Below, in pieces: positions 5,975 through 8,459 of a stretch of DNA of 8,459 bases. The position numbers and the translations under genes were made by a program. The stretch is from UBA493 sp035655435 (lineage in GTDB: Archaea; Iainarchaeota; Iainarchaeia; Iainarchaeales; Iainarchaeaceae). Every line of letters begins with the position of its first letter. Position 1 is the first letter of the stretch. The notes beneath the pieces are model-generated. The model was not told the origin of the DNA and ran no database searches. It saw nothing but the letters and a program-made list of their open reading frames with translations. Location: assembly GCA_035655435.1 (NCBI GenBank), contig DASRUN010000004.1, positions 1-8,459 on the forward strand, in the 5' to 3' direction.

Positions 5975-6517
5975 ATGCGATTTGGATTAGAACGAAGAAT
6001 TTTTCGTGATGTAGACAAAGGTGGTTCTGGCTGGGGCGGTCCTAGGAAAATCTTTGCTGACAAAATGCAAGAAGCTATTGAGATTGCTTTGCAGCGGAGT
6101 TCGCAAGGAAAACGCAGACAAATTCCCGTCGAAGAAGTTATGTTGGATATTTTTGAGCAAACTGGCGATGTAATTAGTTTTCCAGCTCTGCTAGCTCGAG
6201 CAAAAAAAATGCCTGGCGTTGCTGTTGATGTTAGCCACATGAAAAATTCGAATAAAAAAGAGGATATTTTGTTTAGAATAAAAATCCTTTATCTGTTCAA
6301 ACATCTTTCTTTTTCCAAAAAAACTCCGCGTCGTTTTAGTGATGGATGGACTTTTGCTTATGAATCATTCTTCAGAGAGCACCGCCGGTTTCCTAATCGG
6401 GGAGAAAAGGGATATCCTCCCAGTTCATTTGTCGATCTACTCGGGATAAAACGTGCAAAAAACCAATTACTTGACCATTACTGGAAAATGCTCCCTCCCA
6501 AGCCCAAAAGCGAATAA
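5975..6517 (+). CDS. Unrecognised protein with possible helix-turn-helix-like C-terminal region (180 aa)
   Basis: Not a family I can name. 180 residues, basic, no signal peptide or membrane segment. A Gly-rich loop near the N-terminus (K-G-G-S-G-W-G-G-P-R-K at 15-25) precedes a helical stretch (26-62). Residues 98-113 are hydrophobic and basic. Residues 122-172 (G-W-T-F-A-Y-E-S-F-F-R-E-H-R-R-F-P-N-R, then P-P-S-S-F-V-D-L-L-G) resemble, loosely, the small helical DNA-binding repeats associated with homing endonucleases, in which an aromatic/helix segment is followed by G-R-x-P and a second helix; this is pattern similarity only. An earlier ATG at 5958 is in a frame that stops at once. The preceding gene ends in a T-run, so this gene is probably transcribed alone. 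It ends 81 bp before eL21. Function unknown, DNA or RNA binding plausible. Confidence 0.65.
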   Translation: MRFGLERRIFRDVDKGGSGWGGPRKIFADKMQEAIEIALQRSSQGKRRQIPVEEVMLDIFEQTGDVISFPALLARAKKMPGVAVDVSHMKNSNKKEDILFRIKILYLFKHLSFSKKTPRRFSDGWTFAYESFFREHRRFPNRGEKGYPPSSFVDLLGIKRAKNQLLDHYWKMLPPKPKSE

Positions 6518-6540
6518 ATCCATTTCTCCAAGAACTCACT

Positions 6541-6548
6541 TATTTAAA
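6541..6548 (+). promoter_or_regulatory. TATA box of the eL21-rpoF operon
   Basis: TATTTAAA, a good archaeal TATA match. The predicted initiation point about 26 bases downstream (near 6572) would leave a short leader of roughly 27 bases before the eL21 ATG at 6599. A second, weaker element (TATACATA, 6563-6570) could give a shorter leader. Confidence 0.55.
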
Positions 6549-6598
6549 CCTTATTATTGGAGTATACATATTACAAAACGAAATGGTTACTGATATAT

Positions 6599-6961
6599 AT
6601 GGCAAGTAAGAAAGCAAAAGGAAAACGCGCCCATACAAGGGATAAGTTCAAGAAAAGAGGCTCAAAAGCCACTGTGAACAAGCTCCTCCAAGAGATTCCA
6701 ATTGGAACAAAAGTCGACATTAAAGTCGATTCCTCAATCCACTCGGGTTTGCCAAGCAGACGCTTTCACGGAGAAACAGGAACAGTTGTTTCAAAGCAAG
6801 GAAGAGCATTTATTGTTGAGCTCCAGAAAAGGGGCACGCTTCTCGTGATCGGAGCAGCACATTTGAACATATCCCGAGGAAGCATCAACCAAAAAGCGAA
6901 AAAGCCAAAAGAAGTTAAAGTTAGAGAAACAAAAAAAATTAAAGTGGGGGCTGTGGCATGA
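6599..6961 (+). CDS. rpl21e: 50S ribosomal protein eL21 (L21e)
   Basis: Structural protein of the archaeal and eukaryotic large ribosomal subunit. 120 residues from the chosen ATG. The family core is clear: a basic N-terminus (K-K-A-K-G-K-R-A-H-T-R-D-K-F), a V-D-I-K-V-D strand (39-44), then R-R-F-H-G-E-T-G-T-V (54-63), K-Q-G-R-A-F-I-V and the G-A-A-H-L end motif (85-89). An upstream in-frame TTG at 6557 would add 14 residues with no family similarity, whereas M-A-S-K-K matches typical eL21 starts. Archaeal eL21 is usually about 95-100 residues; here a Lys-rich tail of about 30 residues follows the core. The stop overlaps the next start (ATGA at 6958-6961), so translation of rpoF is probably coupled. 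First gene of a conserved archaeal cluster. Confidence 0.94.
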   Translation: MASKKAKGKRAHTRDKFKKRGSKATVNKLLQEIPIGTKVDIKVDSSIHSGLPSRRFHGETGTVVSKQGRAFIVELQKRGTLLVIGAAHLNISRGSINQKAKKPKEVKVRETKKIKVGAVA

Positions 6962-7290
6962 TAGGGAAAAAAATTATTGAACAAAAAAACATTCCGTTGT
7001 ATGAAATCAAGGAAGTTCTCGCTGAAAGAAACAAAGAAGGCGAATTAAGGTATGAACAGCAGGCTGCTTTTGATTACTCAAAAAAATTCGCAAAAGTAAC
7101 TCCGGCAAAAGGGGAAAAACTTTTCAAGGATCTGCAGGCAATCGAAGGCCTCGATGATGAGTACATCGTAAAGGCGATTGATTTGCTTCCAATGGACTTA
7201 GAAACAGCCCGACTCATTAACCCGAAAGGGGATATTTCGGAAGAAAAGCTCAAGGAAATTGTTGAGCTCACTTCCAAGCAAGCGAAATAA
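6958..7290 (+). CDS. rpoF: DNA-directed RNA polymerase subunit F (Rpb4-like)
   Basis: Rpb4 homologue which, with subunit E (Rpb7), forms the stalk of the archaeal RNA polymerase and acts in promoter opening and RNA binding. 110 residues, full family length. The pattern is typical: an N-terminal lead-in with I-P-L-Y-E-I-K-E-V-L, then E-G-E-L-R-Y-E-Q-Q-A-A-F-D-Y-S-K-K-F-A-K (27-46), and the HRDC-like helical bundle with L-L-P-M-D-L-E-T-A-R (76-85) and a final I-S-E-E-K-L-K-E-I-V helix. The start overlaps the eL21 stop by four bases (ATGA), with a G-rich stretch (GTGGGGG, 6944-6950) seven bases upstream that may serve as a ribosome binding site. The partner rpoE is not in this window. The DUF655 gene follows after 30 bp. 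Confidence 0.94.
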   Translation: MIGKKIIEQKNIPLYEIKEVLAERNKEGELRYEQQAAFDYSKKFAKVTPAKGEKLFKDLQAIEGLDDEYIVKAIDLLPMDLETARLINPKGDISEEKLKEIVELTSKQAK

Positions 7291-7310
7291 TTTCGCGGCT
7301 AATTCTAAAT

Positions 7311-7315
7311 GTGAT
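7311..7315 (+). promoter_or_regulatory. Shine-Dalgarno-like site of the DUF655 gene
   Basis: GTGAT, matching part of the archaeal GGAGGTGAT consensus, five bases before the ATG at 7321. It fits an internal operon gene translated from a leadered mRNA and supports that start. Confidence 0.45.
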
Positions 7316-7320
7316 TTGCT

Positions 7321-7905
7321 ATGCTTGTTGAAGAAAAAACACTTGTTCTCGATTACCTAACCCGAGGCAGAAGCTCGGACATAAAAACACAGCCAATAGC
7401 CCAGCTCATAGGAATGGAACACTTCACGCTTTTGGAAGTTGTCCCGAAACCAAATGCGGATTTGAAAACCCTTGATGAAGTTTATGTTGGAAAAGATGAG
7501 CGCGACAAAATTGATTTCATAAAAAGAAGAATACTTTTCAAAGACCTTACAAACAATTCTCTCTCTGAATTGGAGAACGCAATAAAAAAAATCGTGGAAA
7601 ACAACGAAAAAAAATTCGTTGAATTTTACAACACTTCAAGGAGCATTACTCTCAAAAGGCATCAGATTGAATTGCTTCCCGGAATGGGAAAAAAGCACAT
7701 GCTCCAAATAATAAAGGAAAGGGAAATGAAACCGTTTGAATCCTTCAAAGAAATGAAGGAGAGAGTAAAGGCAATTCCCGATCCTGTTAATTCTGTTGTA
7801 AAGCGTATTGTGGAAGAGCTCGAGGGAATGGATGTAAAATATTATCTTTTTGTCAGGCCGCCTGCAAAGGAAAGGCAGGATTTCAGGCCGAAAAGAAGAT
7901 TTTAA
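7321..7905 (+). CDS. DUF655 family predicted RNA/DNA-binding protein
   Basis: Archaeal conserved protein of the DUF655 (COG1491) type, biochemical role not established; the fold and neighbourhood suggest nucleic-acid binding linked to translation or ribosome maturation. 194 residues, normal length. The N-terminal half (about 1-75) opens with E-K-T-L-V-L-D-Y-L-T-R-G-R and continues as a beta-rich, OB-like part (A-Q-L-I-G-M-E-H-F-T-L-L-E-V). A helical linker follows (about 80-112), then a helix-hairpin-helix motif: I-E-L-L-P-G-M-G-K-K-H-M-L-Q-I-I (116-131) with a second helix from P-F-E-S-F-K-E-M. The C-terminus is basic (P-K-R-R-F). It sits between rpoF and ksgA, its usual place in archaea. 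The stop codon overlaps the TATA box of ksgA. Confidence 0.92.
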   Translation: MLVEEKTLVLDYLTRGRSSDIKTQPIAQLIGMEHFTLLEVVPKPNADLKTLDEVYVGKDERDKIDFIKRRILFKDLTNNSLSELENAIKKIVENNEKKFVEFYNTSRSITLKRHQIELLPGMGKKHMLQIIKEREMKPFESFKEMKERVKAIPDPVNSVVKRIVEELEGMDVKYYLFVRPPAKERQDFRPKRRF

Positions 7906-7906
7906 A
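7899..7906 (+). promoter_or_regulatory. TATA box of ksgA, overlapping the DUF655 stop codon
   Basis: ATTTTAAA, with core TTTAAA centred about 25.5 bases before the ksgA ATG at 7929. The TAA stop of the DUF655 gene (7903-7905) is part of the element. No Shine-Dalgarno match lies before ksgA, which favours its own leaderless transcript within the cluster. Confidence 0.5.
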
Positions 7907-7928
7907 CACTTGAATATTATTTCTATTT

Positions 7929-8459
7929 ATGACTCTTTTCAACGAACTCCAACAGTTAATGGTTGACCATCGCTTCAGGCCGAACAAAAAAATGGCCCAG
8001 CACTTTGTGGTGGATGAATTATTTCTCCAAAAAATGGTTGAAGAAGCAAACCTCAAAAAAAAGGACGTTGTCCTCGAAATAGGCTCGGGAACAGGCTTTC
8101 TCTCGCAGGAAATTTTAAAGCACTGCAAAGTAGTCGGAGTAGAGCTCTCAATAGACCTTGGAGAAGTGCTTGAAAAAAAGTTTTCTGGGCAAAAGAATTT
8201 CACTCTCATTAGAGGAAATTTTCTTTCCGCAAAACTTCCAAAATTCAACAAGGTTGTTTCTCTTCCTCCATATCATATTTCGGGAGAAATAATGAATAGA
8301 CTTTTTAGAGAAAAATTTGATTTAGCGGTTTTGGTTTTCCAAAGAGAGTTCTGCGAAAAGCTTTTTGCGCAGCCCGGTTTTAAAGAATACTCTTATCTCA
8401 CTGTTCTCACGGATTATATTTTCCATAGAATACTTCTCGTAAAAAACGTTCCCCCGAAA
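7929..8459 (+). CDS. ksgA: 16S rRNA adenine dimethyltransferase KsgA/Dim1, N-terminal part (3' end beyond window)
   Basis: S-adenosylmethionine-dependent enzyme that dimethylates two adjacent adenines near the 3' end of 16S rRNA and acts as a late small-subunit assembly check. 177 codons are in the window; the family is about 260-280 residues, so the C-terminal domain is missing. Family marks: R-P-N-K-K-M-A-Q-H-F (17-26), motif I E-I-G-S-G-T-G (50-56), motif II G-V-E-L (70-73), and F-Q-R-E-F-C-E-K-L-F-A-Q-P-G-F-K-E-Y (137-154), equivalent to the usual Q-K-E-F-A-x-R-L segment. Two positions are unusual: the G-D of motif III is G-N (96-97), and the N-L-P-Y of motif IV is L-P-P-Y (112-115). Gene order after DUF655 supports the assignment. 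Activity at both adenines is therefore less certain than the family call. Confidence 0.92.
   Translation, partial: MTLFNELQQLMVDHRFRPNKKMAQHFVVDELFLQKMVEEANLKKKDVVLEIGSGTGFLSQEILKHCKVVGVELSIDLGEVLEKKFSGQKNFTLIRGNFLSAKLPKFNKVVSLPPYHISGEIMNRLFREKFDLAVLVFQREFCEKLFAQPGFKEYSYLTVLTDYIFHRILLVKNVPPK

Noticed and set aside
6557..6598. Extended eL21 start at TTG 6557
   Set aside because: Would add 14 residues without family similarity; it begins before the transcript start predicted from the TATA box at 6541-6548.
7883..8251. Minus-strand 122-residue frame across ksgA
   Set aside because: Shadow of ksgA, which shows family motifs in the plus frame.

Overview
The window is archaeal. The right-hand third holds the conserved archaeal cluster eL21 – rpoF (RNA polymerase Rpb4/F) – DUF655 protein – ksgA/Dim1, an order found across many archaeal genomes. 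Most genes have a TATA-like box (often with a TTTAAA core) about 26-27 bp before the start codon, which predicts leaderless transcripts. The AT-rich DNA, compact spacing and Cys-rich secreted proteins fit a DPANN-type genome (for example Diapherotrites, Micrarchaeota or Woesearchaeota), but that placement is inference and cannot be settled from the sequence alone.

Layout. Positions 1-205 (minus) hold the N-terminus of a small membrane-anchored Cys-containing protein cut by the window edge. Positions 250-2784 and 2824-4821 (minus) hold two large secreted or membrane-anchored proteins. The first is a gametolysin-like (M11-type) zinc metalloprotease followed by NEW3-like, fibronectin III and Cys/Asp-rich calcium-binding-type modules. 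The second carries the same Cys/Asp-rich module, MopE-like Asp/Cys repeats, and a region of about 430 residues that I cannot assign apart from an Ig-like C-terminus. Next comes msrA (minus), divergent from two unrecognised basic protein genes on the plus strand (5484-5870 and 5975-6517), and then the eL21-rpoF-DUF655-ksgA cluster, with ksgA cut by the right edge.

The most striking feature is a direct repeat of 156 bp (2663-2818 and 4700-4855). It carries the promoter plus the first 40 codons of both large secreted genes. The 34 bp upstream of the start codons are identical, the encoded leaders are identical, and the seven differences are all synonymous. This looks like a reusable promoter-plus-export-leader cassette attached to different surface proteins. 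Together with the Asp/Cys module that sits at the C-terminus of one protein and the N-terminus of the other, it suggests a modular, co-regulated set of surface proteins that may have further members elsewhere in the genome.

The right-hand genes serve housekeeping translation and transcription: ribosomal protein, RNA polymerase stalk subunit, predicted RNA-binding protein and 16S rRNA dimethyltransferase. The KsgA homologue departs from the family consensus at two active-site motifs. No tRNA, rRNA, CRISPR array or insertion sequence was seen, and no gene-free stretch exceeds about 100 bases.
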